Origin: Methylobacter sp.
Lineage (GTDB): Bacteria > Pseudomonadota > Gammaproteobacteria > Methylococcales > Methylomonadaceae
Direction of reading: 5' to 3'
Assembly: GCA_030679035.1 (NCBI GenBank)
Contig: JAUXTH010000189.1
Span: forward strand, 62,001-126,000
DNA length: 64,000 bases
Below, one piece after another: positions 47,904 to 56,835 of this stretch (position 1 is the stretch's first letter; each line of letters opens with the position of its first letter). Made by a program: the position numbers and the translations under genes. The notes under the pieces are model-generated. The model was given only the letters and a program-made list of their open reading frames with translations. It was not told where the DNA came from and ran no database searches.

Positions 47904-48980
47904 CTAGTAGTGTGTTTGCGGGACTATCCGCGCCTTTTCGTCCTGATAGACTGCGTCTTCCGGGTGTTTTTGCTTGTCGTTGTAACGGACGATACGGCTG
48001 GTGTTGTTGTACAGCGTAAAGTTCAGATCCGCATTGCCATTGGCCACGTTGATAAATTGCCAGCCGGTAGCATCGCGCTCGAAAAACGGATCGGCCCGGT
48101 TCATCGGCACCGTCAGTTTCGGCAGGTATTGCTCCGCTTGGGCATAAGCCTGCGGATAAGGCCACGGCCAAGAGGTCGCCATCACCGAGTTGAAACTGAT
48201 ATTGCCGATCTGGTTGTACTGGATTTGGTGGACGTGACCGTAGATGACCGAAACCTTTTTGAACGGTTCCAACAACGCCTGAACCTGATCGGCGTCTTCG
48301 GTCCAGAAATTCCAGCCTTTATATATTTTTTGTAACGGTGAATGGGAGAACACCACCACCGGTGTATCTTTGTCGATTTTGTCCAGATCATCTTTCAGCC
48401 ACAGCCGCTGCTCATCGCCAACCATGAACGGCGAACTGTTCGGGTTGTCGAGTCCGGCCATTTCCAGCATACGTTGTTCGGCGGTCGGCCAGCGCTTGAA
48501 CGTCCAGTCGTCATAAGTTTTGATGCTGTTCAGCACCACGAAATGCACGCCTTTATGGTCGAAGCTGTAGTATTGCGGGCCGAACAACTTTTCCCAATAT
48601 TCGCCCAGATCCAGGTAATAATCGTGTTCGCCCATCACGTGATGAACATCGCCATGCAATGCCGACAGGATTTGGGCGCCATGATCCAGTTCGGGCTTGC
48701 TGCCAAGCTGGGCCAGGTCACCGCCGAACATTACAAAATCCGGTTTAGGCACCAGCAGATTGGTTTCGGCAACGGCGCGAATCAGACCGCGATCCCAGTT
48801 CCTGACGAAACGATTGTCCTTGATATGCTGGATATGCGCATCTGAAATATAGGCGAAGGTGAAATTTTGGCTGCTTTCGGCGAAGGCCAGCTCGACCAGG
48901 CTGATCGGCAAGGTGCTGCCGATGGCTAAAGCGCCTGCGGTTTTGATGAAATTACGGCGACTGTTATTGATGGTGTTCAT
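47904..48980 (-). CDS. Tat-exported calcineurin-like metallophosphoesterase
   Basis: 358 residues. A twin-arginine signal is seen (NSRRNFIKTAGALAIGSTLP). Metallophosphoesterase motifs occur in order: FAYISDAHIQ, MFGGDLAQLG, MGEHDYYLDLG (the GNHD/E equivalent), VVVFSHSPL and IYGHVHQIQ. It probably folds in the cytoplasm with metal ions and acts in the periplasm on an unknown phosphate ester. Its place between two cytochrome genes, 14 and 21 bases apart, makes a joint redox-linked process likely. Confidence 0.85.
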   Translation of the reverse strand: MNTINNSRRNFIKTAGALAIGSTLPISLVELAFAESSQNFTFAYISDAHIQHIKDNRFVRNWDRGLIRAVAETNLLVPKPDFVMFGGDLAQLGSKPELDHGAQILSALHGDVHHVMGEHDYYLDLGEYWEKLFGPQYYSFDHKGVHFVVLNSIKTYDDWTFKRWPTAEQRMLEMAGLDNPNSSPFMVGDEQRLWLKDDLDKIDKDTPVVVFSHSPLQKIYKGWNFWTEDADQVQALLEPFKKVSVIYGHVHQIQYNQIGNISFNSVMATSWPWPYPQAYAQAEQYLPKLTVPMNRADPFFERDATGWQFINVANGNADLNFTLYNNTSRIVRYNDKQKHPEDAVYQDEKARIVPQTHY

Positions 48981-48994
48981 AGTGAATTCCTCAT

Positions 48995-50182
48995 TCAGTT
49001 GGCCGCTTGGGTCGGTGCAGGGACCGCTTGTTTCGAGCTGAGGCTTGAACTGGTCAGGGCTTGCATAAAAGCCACCAAGTCGTCCAGCTGCGCATCGGTC
49101 AGGTTTAGCGGACGGATGCCGCCACTCAGAAAATCATTGACCGGTTCGCCCGCTTGATCCACTCCGCCGTTGTTATAATGAACCATCACCTCTTTCAGGG
49201 TTTTCAGGCTGCCGTCATGCATATACGGCGCGGTCAGTCCGACATTGCGCAAGGTAGGCGTTTTGAACGCGCCGATTTGGCTTAATTCGTCGGTCACCGC
49301 AAAGCGGCCCAATTCCGATGACCTTTTATCGGTCAATACCAGCACATCGACTTGGCCGCCTTTGTTTTTAGCCTCCAGAAAAGCTTGGGTCAGTCGGGGA
49401 ATGTCTTGCTGAATCTGATTAATACCAACGCCGATATTGTGAAACCGGCCGTCGGTAAACAGCGCGTGATCCTGCTCAATGGTATGGCAGGAAACGCAGC
49501 GGCCTTGTCCGATGAACAAATCGAATCCGCGAATCTGGGCTTCGCTCATCGCATCGGTCCGGCCTTTGAAATAATAACGGTCGAACGGCGAATTACCGGC
49601 AACCAGGTTGCGCTCGAAGCTGGCAATCGCCTTGGCGACATGGTCTATGGTTAGTTTTTTAGCGCTTACATCAAATACGGTTTGGAAGGCGACAAGATAA
49701 TCAGGATCGGTACGGACGATTTCGAGTACCTGTGTATGGTTGGTTAAGCCGTGTTCAACCGGGTTGATTAACGGCTGTTTGGATTGACTTTCGAGATCCG
49801 GTTCGCGTCCGTCCCAGAATTGCGATGGGTTGAATGCGGCGTTGAGCACGGTGGGGGCGTTGCGCGTTCCGGTCAAGCCGTGATGGCCGACAGAAACAGG
49901 TAGGCCGTCGGTAAACGCTTTTTTTTCGTCGTGGCATTTTGAGCAACTGACCGTGCCATCGACAGAAAAGCGTTTGTCATGAAACAGTTTGTCGCCCAAG
50001 GCAATCTTGGCCGGGGTTTGCGGATTGTTTGGCGGTATAGGTAGCGGCGGTAAACCTAACAGATTATTTTCGTCGGCGGCTGATGGGGGATTGGCGGCGG
50101 GTTCATTCAGCACGTAGGTGTCGGCCTGCGTATAGGCAAACCAAGCGGTCAGCACAAGAGTGAGCAACAATACATATCGCAT
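48995..50182 (-). CDS. Dihaem cytochrome c peroxidase/MauG family protein
   Basis: 395 residues with an N-terminal signal helix (MRYVLLLTLVLTAWFAYTQA). Two haem sites: CSKCH at 80-84 and CVSCH at 229-233, plus family segments LGDKLFHDKRFSVDGTVSC, SVGHHGLTGTRNAPTVLNAAFNPSQFWDGRE and TPTLRNVGLTAPYMHDGSLKTLKEVMVHYN. Members either remove peroxide using cytochrome electrons or, like MauG, mature other proteins; I cannot separate these from sequence alone. First gene of a three-gene minus-strand operon. Confidence 0.9.
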   Translation of the reverse strand: MRYVLLLTLVLTAWFAYTQADTYVLNEPAANPPSAADENNLLGLPPLPIPPNNPQTPAKIALGDKLFHDKRFSVDGTVSCSKCHDEKKAFTDGLPVSVGHHGLTGTRNAPTVLNAAFNPSQFWDGREPDLESQSKQPLINPVEHGLTNHTQVLEIVRTDPDYLVAFQTVFDVSAKKLTIDHVAKAIASFERNLVAGNSPFDRYYFKGRTDAMSEAQIRGFDLFIGQGRCVSCHTIEQDHALFTDGRFHNIGVGINQIQQDIPRLTQAFLEAKNKGGQVDVLVLTDKRSSELGRFAVTDELSQIGAFKTPTLRNVGLTAPYMHDGSLKTLKEVMVHYNNGGVDQAGEPVNDFLSGGIRPLNLTDAQLDDLVAFMQALTSSSLSSKQAVPAPTQAAN

Positions 50183-50650
50183 GGTAGGCCTCGTGATGAA
50201 GAGTAGAAGATTATGGTTATCGTTGTCCAGCCCCGCCAGGTGGCATGATAAAAAATAGCTAGAGTATGGAGGTTAGAGGAAGCGGGCGGTTCAGGCAATC
50301 GGTAGAAACACCTAGAAATTGATGCAGGCCTGTTTAGATGGATTGTTCCGATTAGGCGACATCGGTTTTCGCCTTGACTTGTGATTAATAAAACATGAAG
50401 GACTCGAATTTTTTATCTCGTTTTTCGAGGCAACTGCTCCAGCCGTTGCTCTTGCATCCATGCAGTCGCTCATGAACTTCATCTCCGTCCTGGATTTATG
50501 CCTTAGTTTGATGCGTATGCGTTTATCTCCAAGGCTGTTTTTGAGTTTTGGCCTCCCAAAGCCGCAAATGCCGGTGTTCAAAGCAGCTCAAAAAACATGG
50601 TCGGGCGGCAATAATAAAGGAAGGGAGGCCGTATGCCGGAGTAATGCCGG
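50183..50650. other. Intergenic region between the MauG-type gene and the OmpA-type gene
   Basis: About 468 bases. Frames open on both strands (89 and 92 codons) have no recognisable product and no ribosome site worth noting. The MauG operon promoter should lie near 50190-50300. Nothing else seen. Confidence 0.4.
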
Positions 50651-51271
50651 TTATTTAAGCACTTCCAACTGCACTCTGCGATTGTTGGCGCGTCCTGCTT
50701 CGGTCTCATTGCTGTCGATAGGTTGGGTTAAACCGTAGCCTTTGGCGGTTAATTTTTCCTGTGCATCTATGCGGTGGCTTAAATAGTCTTTAACGGTCTG
50801 TGCGCGGCTCTCGGATAATCTTTGGTTATAAACTTCTGTGCCGGTATTGCTGGTGTGGCCTTGCACTTCAATGTCGATGCCGGGATTGCCTTGAATGACG
50901 GTAATTGCGTTATCGAGTTCAGGATAATATTGGGGATTGATGTCGCTTTTTTCGTTGTCGAATTTTACGTCAACAATCCAGCAGCCAAGTGGATTAACAT
51001 GAGCGCCTTTTAAGGTATTAGGGCATTTATCATTACAATTGTTGATGCCGTCGACATCGTCATCCAGCGTCGAGCAGTCGGCAATCTTTGCCGGTGTTGG
51101 CGCGGGGGCTTTTATGACGGCGTATGGAGCGTCTTTAAACTCCCTGAACGGCTTAGGCGCGCAACCCAATAGGTAGGCACTCTTGAGGGGCTTTAATTCG
51201 TCGCAGATGTCGAAAGATCCCGGTTGCGATGCGCAACCCGATAAAGCGGCAACGATTAGTATTTTTTTCAT
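50651..51271 (-). CDS. OmpA-family peptidoglycan-binding lipoprotein
   Basis: 206 residues. The start MKKILIVAALSGCASQPG carries a lipobox (LSGC13), so it is a lipoprotein. A thrombospondin-type-3-like, calcium-binding segment (DDDVDGINNCNDKCPNTLKGAHVNPLGCW) precedes an OmpA C-terminal domain (FDNEKSDINPQYYPELDNAITVIQGNPGIDIEVQGHTSNTGTEVYNQRLSESRAQTVKDYL... RANNRRVQLEVLK), which binds peptidoglycan. It likely tethers the outer membrane. Confidence 0.9.
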   Translation of the reverse strand: MKKILIVAALSGCASQPGSFDICDELKPLKSAYLLGCAPKPFREFKDAPYAVIKAPAPTPAKIADCSTLDDDVDGINNCNDKCPNTLKGAHVNPLGCWIVDVKFDNEKSDINPQYYPELDNAITVIQGNPGIDIEVQGHTSNTGTEVYNQRLSESRAQTVKDYLSHRIDAQEKLTAKGYGLTQPIDSNETEAGRANNRRVQLEVLK

Positions 51272-51362
51272 GGATTATCTCCTTATCAATAAGTTTTTGA
51301 GGATAAGACATGGTTATGAGAGCCGCTTGCAAAACAAGAGATGGGCGAATGACAGCGGAATT

Positions 51363-51866
51363 TTATTCGGGACTGACCTTGCCCATCCTGATTCTGGCGC
51401 GAACCAGTGCCGTGATGATTATAATCAACAACGCCGCCAGTGAAAGCTCCAGCACCACGAATGCGGCAATCTTAAAGTAGGCAAATAGCGGGTGGACAAA
51501 TCTGACTAGCCAGCCGCCCGCTTCATCGGCTAATGCTGCCGCATAGGTCAAGCCGCTCAGCCATATTTTCAGCCGCACCGGGAACTCGGTCATCAGCATT
51601 AAATGGGTTAAGGTCAGCACCAGCATGCCCATCGAAAACAGATGGAAATGGGAGACTTCCAGCATACCTTGGTAACTGCGCGGCTGGGTGAATTGCTCCT
51701 CAGAACCTAAATAATAGGCAACCACCGAGTTAGGCGTTAAGTCCATATGGTGAAAATACATCATGCCGTTGCTCACCCATAACAGGGCGATATACACCAG
51801 GAACATCAACACCAGGGTGTTGATCAAGGATTTGCGATGCTGCTCACCGGTAACAAAATAGCGCAT
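51363..51866 (-). CDS. Four-helix membrane protein with conserved-looking histidines
   Basis: 167 residues with four predicted transmembrane helices (about 14-33, 70-92, 98-118, 130-155). Histidines in or near the helices (H39, H40, H73, H75, H88, H125) could ligate haem, as in b-type reductase subunits, but no family is assigned by me. Its start overlaps the stop of the FMN-binding gene by one base (ATGA-like), so it is surely co-translated with it. It may pass electrons from the cytoplasmic side to the FMN protein. Confidence 0.7.
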   Translation of the reverse strand: MRYFVTGEQHRKSLINTLVLMFLVYIALLWVSNGMMYFHHMDLTPNSVVAYYLGSEEQFTQPRSYQGMLEVSHFHLFSMGMLVLTLTHLMLMTEFPVRLKIWLSGLTYAAALADEAGGWLVRFVHPLFAYFKIAAFVVLELSLAALLIIIITALVRARIRMGKVSPE

Positions 51867-52420
51867 CAGTTTTTACCCTGCTCTTTTACCATGACCTGGT
51901 AAATCGCCATCACTTTGCGGACGCTGCTGACGGTTGCCCTTGTGCTTAAGGTTGCGCCGCTGATGCCGTCGATGCCTTTGTTAAAATCCATGTCGGCTAA
52001 CGGGCGTTTATACAGCTGTTCAAACCAGCGTTCCGGCGGCTGGTATTCAGGCGGTTCATGGAAAGCGAGGGTCGTGACATTGCGTAATTCGCCGTCGGGA
52101 TTTAGCACGACCATTAAGGTTTCCGGTTTGGTTCTGACCGTGACGGTTTCAATCGCGGCATAGCCTTGTACCTTGTCCTTTTGCTTGCCGACATAGAAAG
52201 TAAACAGGCCGGATTCGAGCTTAACTTTGGACAGCTCCTCGATTTTGGCGGCTTGCTGCTCATCGGGGAATAACGATAACTGCTCGACCTGAGCGTCTTT
52301 GCCGAAGGCCAGTTCCAGCGCTTCATTTTTACTGTAAAAGACGGTGGCGAAACTGGAGGATACTGCACTCAACAGTAATAGAAAGAGAATAAAAAATCCC
52401 CCTTGCCTGATTGTTTTCAT
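51866..52420 (-). CDS. FMN-binding domain protein (RnfG/NqrC type), exported
   Basis: 184 residues, with an N-terminal membrane or signal segment (GGFFILFLLLLSAVSSSFA). The flavinylation motif DGISGATLSTRATVSSV near residue 155 supplies the threonine to which FMN is attached by an ApbE-like transferase. VQGYAAIETVTVRTKPETLMVVLNPDGELRNVTTL is the domain's beta core. It probably carries electrons in the periplasm. Middle gene of a porin, FMN protein and membrane protein series. Confidence 0.88.
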   Translation of the reverse strand: MKTIRQGGFFILFLLLLSAVSSSFATVFYSKNEALELAFGKDAQVEQLSLFPDEQQAAKIEELSKVKLESGLFTFYVGKQKDKVQGYAAIETVTVRTKPETLMVVLNPDGELRNVTTLAFHEPPEYQPPERWFEQLYKRPLADMDFNKGIDGISGATLSTRATVSSVRKVMAIYQVMVKEQGKN

Positions 52421-52563
52421 AGTGTGTCTCGTGTGCGGAATTGATTAAACTTAAGTGGATAAACGCAAATAGTTTAACACCATCAACACACATTAGAATA
52501 AAGAACACGAATGGCCGCATGGTGCTGCCACTCGTGTTTGTTGTGATGAAAGACGCTTATGAG

Positions 52564-53958
52564 CTAGAAAATGAACCCGAAGCCCAGGTTGAAGTCATCC
52601 GGCAGGCTGCCTTTTTTCGCCGTGAAATTGCGATAATCGGCTTTAATCACGACATTCGGAATGGGTTTATATTGCAAGCCGAACTGGTAAATTTGCTTAT
52701 TTTTTGTTTCATCGTCAGAAAAACCGACCGGTGCGCTGGCGATAGTATCCATCTGCTCATAACGGAAAAACGGCGCCAGATATTGTGTCGTATTCGGATT
52801 CAGCAACGGCAATATGTCGTAACCGACCTCGCTGTACCAGCCGTAGTTGTCTTCGCCAATGGTTTGACCTTTGGCGGCACTCAGTACGCCCGCATCTTCG
52901 ATATGCCCTACGGAGCCCAAAGTGCGGAATTCCAGTCCGCGATATTTCCATTGCACATGTCCTTCATACAACTGGGTAAAGGCGTTGACATCCTGTTTGG
53001 CTTTCGTGGTTAAATTGGTAAAGGTTTGGTTTTGCCCTGAGTTGCCCAGATACGCCGAACCGCCGAATGACAAGCCGGGAACTATGTCTGGGGCATAATC
53101 GACCCGTCCGACAAACGCCAGATCTTCGGCTTTGGCCTGACTGCCTTGCTGTCTGCTGGAACGGATGCCGTCAGCGGTGAAATTTTTGGCATCCAAGCCG
53201 TTAACGACATAAGCGGTGTAAGTCAGGTTCGGTAATACTTCGCCAAACAGACCTACGCCGATTTCACGCCAAGTACTCGGTAGAATCAGGCGCTCCACTT
53301 CCGGGCGATTGTTGCCGAAATAAAACGGCGGTTCGTGAATCTGGTTAACAAAACCCATCGGCATCAGCACCATACCGGCCCGGACATTAGCCATCGGGTC
53401 GATAAAGAAATCCAACGCCGCAAACTCGACCGATACCGAGCCCCCATTAGAGGTCGAGCCGTGCTCAAATTCAAGCTCACTGTTAAACAAGATTTTGTCA
53501 GTGAACTTGTAACCCGCATACAACACCATTCGTTCAAAATCGGCATTATCGGTCTTGGCAGTTGCGTCACTTACCGTTGACTGATAATTGGCTTCGCCAT
53601 AACCGCCAATCGACAGACCCTTGCCAACCTGATAGACCTTGGACGCCGCAGGCCCCAAGCCATAAGCGCTTTTGTACTGAACCTCATCAGGAATGGTCAG
53701 GTTGGTGCGCAATTTCTCAACTTCTTGAGTCAAAACATCGGTTTTGCGCTCTAAATTCTTTACGTCGCCACCGGCAGTTTTGGTTGGGGCAGCAGTAGTC
53801 ATCGCCGATTTCATGTCGTCAATCTGCTTTTGCTGCGCCTGGATGATTTTCCACATATCTTCCATGGTCTGCGGTTTTTCTAATGCGCTTGCAGGCGCAC
53901 TTAAAGCGACCAGTGCTGTCAGTACCCCGCCTTTTAATAATCGATTATTTTTTTTCAT
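52564..53958 (-). CDS. Outer-membrane porin with coiled-coil N-terminus
   Basis: 464 residues: signal peptide ending ASA25, a short coiled coil (MWKIIQAQQKQIDDMKSAM... LERKTDVLTQEVEKLRTN), then a beta-barrel with alternating patterns (GKGLSIGGYGEANYQSTV, FERMVLYAGYKFTDKILFNSELEFEHG) and a C-terminal FNLGFGFIF ending in phenylalanine, the usual barrel-assembly signal. Resembles OprO/P-like or DcaP-like porins. Its promoter contains a probable Fur box, which suggests an iron-linked substrate. Confidence 0.85.
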   Translation of the reverse strand: MKKNNRLLKGGVLTALVALSAPASALEKPQTMEDMWKIIQAQQKQIDDMKSAMTTAAPTKTAGGDVKNLERKTDVLTQEVEKLRTNLTIPDEVQYKSAYGLGPAASKVYQVGKGLSIGGYGEANYQSTVSDATAKTDNADFERMVLYAGYKFTDKILFNSELEFEHGSTSNGGSVSVEFAALDFFIDPMANVRAGMVLMPMGFVNQIHEPPFYFGNNRPEVERLILPSTWREIGVGLFGEVLPNLTYTAYVVNGLDAKNFTADGIRSSRQQGSQAKAEDLAFVGRVDYAPDIVPGLSFGGSAYLGNSGQNQTFTNLTTKAKQDVNAFTQLYEGHVQWKYRGLEFRTLGSVGHIEDAGVLSAAKGQTIGEDNYGWYSEVGYDILPLLNPNTTQYLAPFFRYEQMDTIASAPVGFSDDETKNKQIYQFGLQYKPIPNVVIKADYRNFTAKKGSLPDDFNLGFGFIF

Positions 53959-53992
53959 TTACACGATCTCTCACAAATAAATTGGTGAAAGC

Positions 53993-54034
53993 AGTATAGG
54001 CTAAATAGCAATGTTATTGCAAACGATTCTTATT
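53993..54034 (-). promoter_or_regulatory. Promoter with overlapping Fur-like box upstream of the porin
   Basis: On the minus strand, -35 TTGCAA (54022-54017) and -10 TATACT (53998-53993) are 18 bases apart. The overlapping AATAAGAATCGTTTGCAAT (54034-54016) fits the AATnnGAATCnTTnnCATT form of gammaproteobacterial Fur sites. Binding would cover the -35, so iron repletion would switch the operon off. Confidence 0.6.
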
Positions 54035-54246
54035 TAGAGCTTAAAGTGGGGTTTATAGATTGGTCTAATCTTTGGTCTTTATTGGAATTTCAGGGGGTGG
54101 ATTAAGGCGGTTAATTTGAAGATAAGGTGACTTAAAGTTTTGCCAAAGAGGCGGAGGTGTTGTTGCTTGCATCGCTAAGACGATGTTTGAAGAATCTGCT
54201 GCGTCCGGTAAGATCAGACAGTAACAATGGGGAAATGGGGGAGACT

Positions 54247-55293
54247 TCAGTCGGTACTTTGTAACTGCGAGATAAGACCCTTAATCGTCTGTTCTTGAGC
54301 CATGATACTTTCGCATAATCGGAATTGGCTAACTGCGCGACGTAAGTTCTGTTCGGGTTCCGTCACTTTAAAATATCGGTTCCCTTCCAGATAATCGGTA
54401 TAAAACCGGATGCCTAATTCAAAGGGGATCAGCCGGATGGCAGGGTATAAATAGTGATAATCGTGTTCGGAAAAGAATGCACCGGCTTCGGACAAATAGC
54501 TTTTTAACAGCGCGGCGCAAATATCCAGGTCGAACCCGACCGGGTCGCTGGTGGAGCAGCAAGAGCGCAGACAATCGCCAATATCGTAATGAACCAGGCC
54601 GGGTTTGACGGTGTCCAGATCGATAATGCTGAGGATTTTGTGTGTGTGCTTATCAAACAGGAAATTGTTTAATTTGGGGTCGCCGTGAATCACTCGCAAA
54701 GACAGCAAACCTTGCTGTCTTGCGGCTTCCAGGTCATCGGCGATAGACTGAAACCTAGCGATAAAATCAGCGCAATAATGATCTTCAGGATGATCCGACT
54801 GCTGTAAAACTTGGTGGTAACGTTTTAAATAGCCCGGCGTGATATGAAAACCGGGCAGGGTGTCATGCAACAGCGAGGGATCAAGATCGCTGATCAAGCG
54901 ATGAAAATGCCCGAGCGCAAATCCGGCCTGCTCGGCGTCTCCGATAGTGCCTATAGCCTCTATGCTTTCGGTATCGGCAATAAAGCTCAACGCCCGCCAG
55001 CAATCACCGATTTGATCCTGATAAAGCGAGGCGTTAGCGGTAGTCTTTAAAATTTCCGGGATTTGCAGCTTGACTGACGCGGCGGTTTTTTGCGCGATAT
55101 GTTGATTAAGCGTTGCCAGATTTGCCATGATTTGCTCAGGCTCGGGAAAAACCGTACGGTTTATGCGTTGCAGGACAAACGGGGATGATGGTGTTGTGAC
55201 CAGATAAGTGTCATTGATCAGGCCATTACCGAGCGGGGTTATCCCGGTAACGGCGTTGGCGAACTGCTGGGCGATAGCGAATAATGTGTTCAC
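54247..55293 (-). CDS. APH-family phosphotransferase
   Basis: 348 residues with aminoglycoside-phosphotransferase/choline-kinase fold. NGLINDTYLV and FVLQRIN form the ATP-binding start; the catalytic Brenner motif is RVIHGDPKLNNFLFD and the metal-binding motif IIDLDTVKPG. The arrangement is close to N-acetylhexosamine 1-kinase (NahK)-like sugar kinases and unlike antibiotic-resistance enzymes. It starts five bases after the rdgB stop. Substrate unknown. Confidence 0.85.
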   Translation of the reverse strand: MNTLFAIAQQFANAVTGITPLGNGLINDTYLVTTPSSPFVLQRINRTVFPEPEQIMANLATLNQHIAQKTAASVKLQIPEILKTTANASLYQDQIGDCWRALSFIADTESIEAIGTIGDAEQAGFALGHFHRLISDLDPSLLHDTLPGFHITPGYLKRYHQVLQQSDHPEDHYCADFIARFQSIADDLEAARQQGLLSLRVIHGDPKLNNFLFDKHTHKILSIIDLDTVKPGLVHYDIGDCLRSCCSTSDPVGFDLDICAALLKSYLSEAGAFFSEHDYHYLYPAIRLIPFELGIRFYTDYLEGNRYFKVTEPEQNLRRAVSQFRLCESIMAQEQTIKGLISQLQSTD

Positions 55294-55297
55294 CAGA

Positions 55298-55909
55298 TCA
55301 GGCGGCTTCCCTGGCCTTGATTAATGCCGTTAAAGTCTTCAGCGCCTTCCCCCTGTGACTCAGCGCATTTTTAACGGCCGCCGACAATTCCGCCGACGCG
55401 CAACCCTGCTCCGGCACCCAGAACACCGGATCATATCCGAAACCGTTTTCGCCGACCGCATGATCCAAAATACGGCCCTCCCAAACGCCTTGGGCGATCA
55501 CGGGACAGGGATCGTTTGCATGTTCCATAAACACCATCACACAGATAAACCGCGCAGTGCGCAGTTCATCCGGGACGCCTTCAAGTTCCCGCAACAGCTT
55601 GTCCAGATTGTCCTTATCATTTGCACCAACGCCCCCATAGCGGGCGGAAATCACGCCGGGCGCGCCGTTCAGTGCATCAACCACCAGTCCAGAATCATCG
55701 GCTATCGCCGGTAATTTGCAATGCAGTGCTGCATTACGGGCTTTTAAAATCGCATTTTCTACAAACGTAGAACCGGTTTCTTCCGCGTCGATAACATTAA
55801 ACGCGGACTGCGGAACGATCGGATGATCCGCCAGTATCGCCTGGATTTCCCTGATCTTGCCTGGATTGCCGCTGGCCAGGACGATTTTTTGTAAGGTTGA
55901 AAAGGTCAT
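55298..55909 (-). CDS. rdgB: dITP/XTP pyrophosphatase
   Basis: 203 residues of the HAM1 family: [56 protein letters not shown] and GFGYDPVF. It removes deaminated purine nucleotides (dITP, XTP) from the pool. Overlaps the rph stop by four bases; a typical rph-rdgB pair. Confidence 0.96.
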   Translation of the reverse strand: MTFSTLQKIVLASGNPGKIREIQAILADHPIVPQSAFNVIDAEETGSTFVENAILKARNAALHCKLPAIADDSGLVVDALNGAPGVISARYGGVGANDKDNLDKLLRELEGVPDELRTARFICVMVFMEHANDPCPVIAQGVWEGRILDHAVGENGFGYDPVFWVPEQGCASAELSAAVKNALSHRGKALKTLTALIKAREAA

Positions 55910-56628
55910 TTATGATTTTCTATTGCGAACCGTTGTTTTTCCAGCAATTCCTTGATGCCATTACCTGCCAGTTCCAGCATAGCGTCCAACTCTTCTTTCC
56001 TGAACGCATGACCCTCTGCCGTGCCCTGCACTTCAATAAACGCGGCAGCATCGTTCATCACCACATTCATATCGGTTTCGGCATTACTGTCCTCGGCATA
56101 ATCCAGATCCAGCACCGGCACGCCGTTATAGATGCCCACAGAAACCGAAGCGATCTGCCCGTGTAGAGGATTGGTCTTGATTTGCTTGCGTTTAAGCATC
56201 TTTTGCACCGCCAGAGACAACGCGACAAAACCACCGGTGATCGCCGCAGTGCGGGTTCCGCCATCCGCCTGCAACACATCGCAGTCGATGGTGATGGTAT
56301 GCTCGCCCAAGGCCTTTAAATCAATCGCCGCTCGCAACGAACGGCCAATCAGGCGCTGAATTTCCAAAGTACGCCCGCCCTGCTTGCCGTGACTGGCCTC
56401 CCGTCCCATCCGGGTATGGGTCGAGCGCGGCAACATGCCGTATTCGGCGGTAATCCAGCCCTCGCCTTTGCCTTTAAGAAAGCGCGGGACACTCCTGTCG
56501 ACACTGGCGGTACAAAGCACCCGGGTATCGCCAAATTCAACCAGCACAGAGCCCTCTGCATGTTTGGTAAAACCGCAGGTAAATTTTATGTCTCTTAGTT
56601 GATCCGGGTTACGTCCGCTGGGTCTCAT
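55906..56628 (-). CDS. rph: Ribonuclease PH
   Basis: 240 residues from ATG 56628 ([42 protein letters not shown]). The phosphate site is shown by [17 protein letters not shown] and [13 protein letters not shown], and the core by [23 protein letters not shown]. Trims tRNA 3' ends with phosphate. An in-frame start at 56691 adds 21 residues unlike the family, so the later ATG is preferred. Confidence 0.96.
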   Translation of the reverse strand: MRPSGRNPDQLRDIKFTCGFTKHAEGSVLVEFGDTRVLCTASVDRSVPRFLKGKGEGWITAEYGMLPRSTHTRMGREASHGKQGGRTLEIQRLIGRSLRAAIDLKALGEHTITIDCDVLQADGGTRTAAITGGFVALSLAVQKMLKRKQIKTNPLHGQIASVSVGIYNGVPVLDLDYAEDSNAETDMNVVMNDAAAFIEVQGTAEGHAFRKEELDAMLELAGNGIKELLEKQRFAIENHK

Positions 56629-56722
56629 ACATGTTCCGCTAAAATGAAAACCGCACAGTATACCTGAACAGCGGGCTGTCCGGCTGAGCAATTGTAACTA
56701 TTCGGCAGCAACAAAGAGAATG

Positions 56723-56809
56723 GAACGCAGATGACGCGGATGAATATGATGAACGCAGATAAATACTGAAAATCTTATCTGATCATAACTATCTGCGTCA
56801 TCTGCGTTC
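56723..56809. repeat. 19-bp inverted repeat flanking a short loop, rph-kinase gap
   Basis: GAACGCAGATGACGCGGAT (56723-56741) and its inverted partner (56791-56809) differ at one base; GAACGCAGAT recurs again at 56751. The GAACGCAGATGACGC word resembles a widely scattered intergenic repeat. The hairpin lies downstream of the kinase gene and could end its transcript. Confidence 0.55.
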
Positions 56810-56835
56810 TATTTCTTGCTGCTGAGTAGCAAGAA

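Noticed and set aside
50312-50738. Possible small genes on both strands in the gap before the OmpA-type gene
   Set aside because: Frames overlap one another on opposite strands, lack ribosome sites and have no recognisable domain.
52441-53013. 190-codon plus-strand frame inside the porin gene
   Set aside because: Antisense to the porin, with no ribosome site and no family match.
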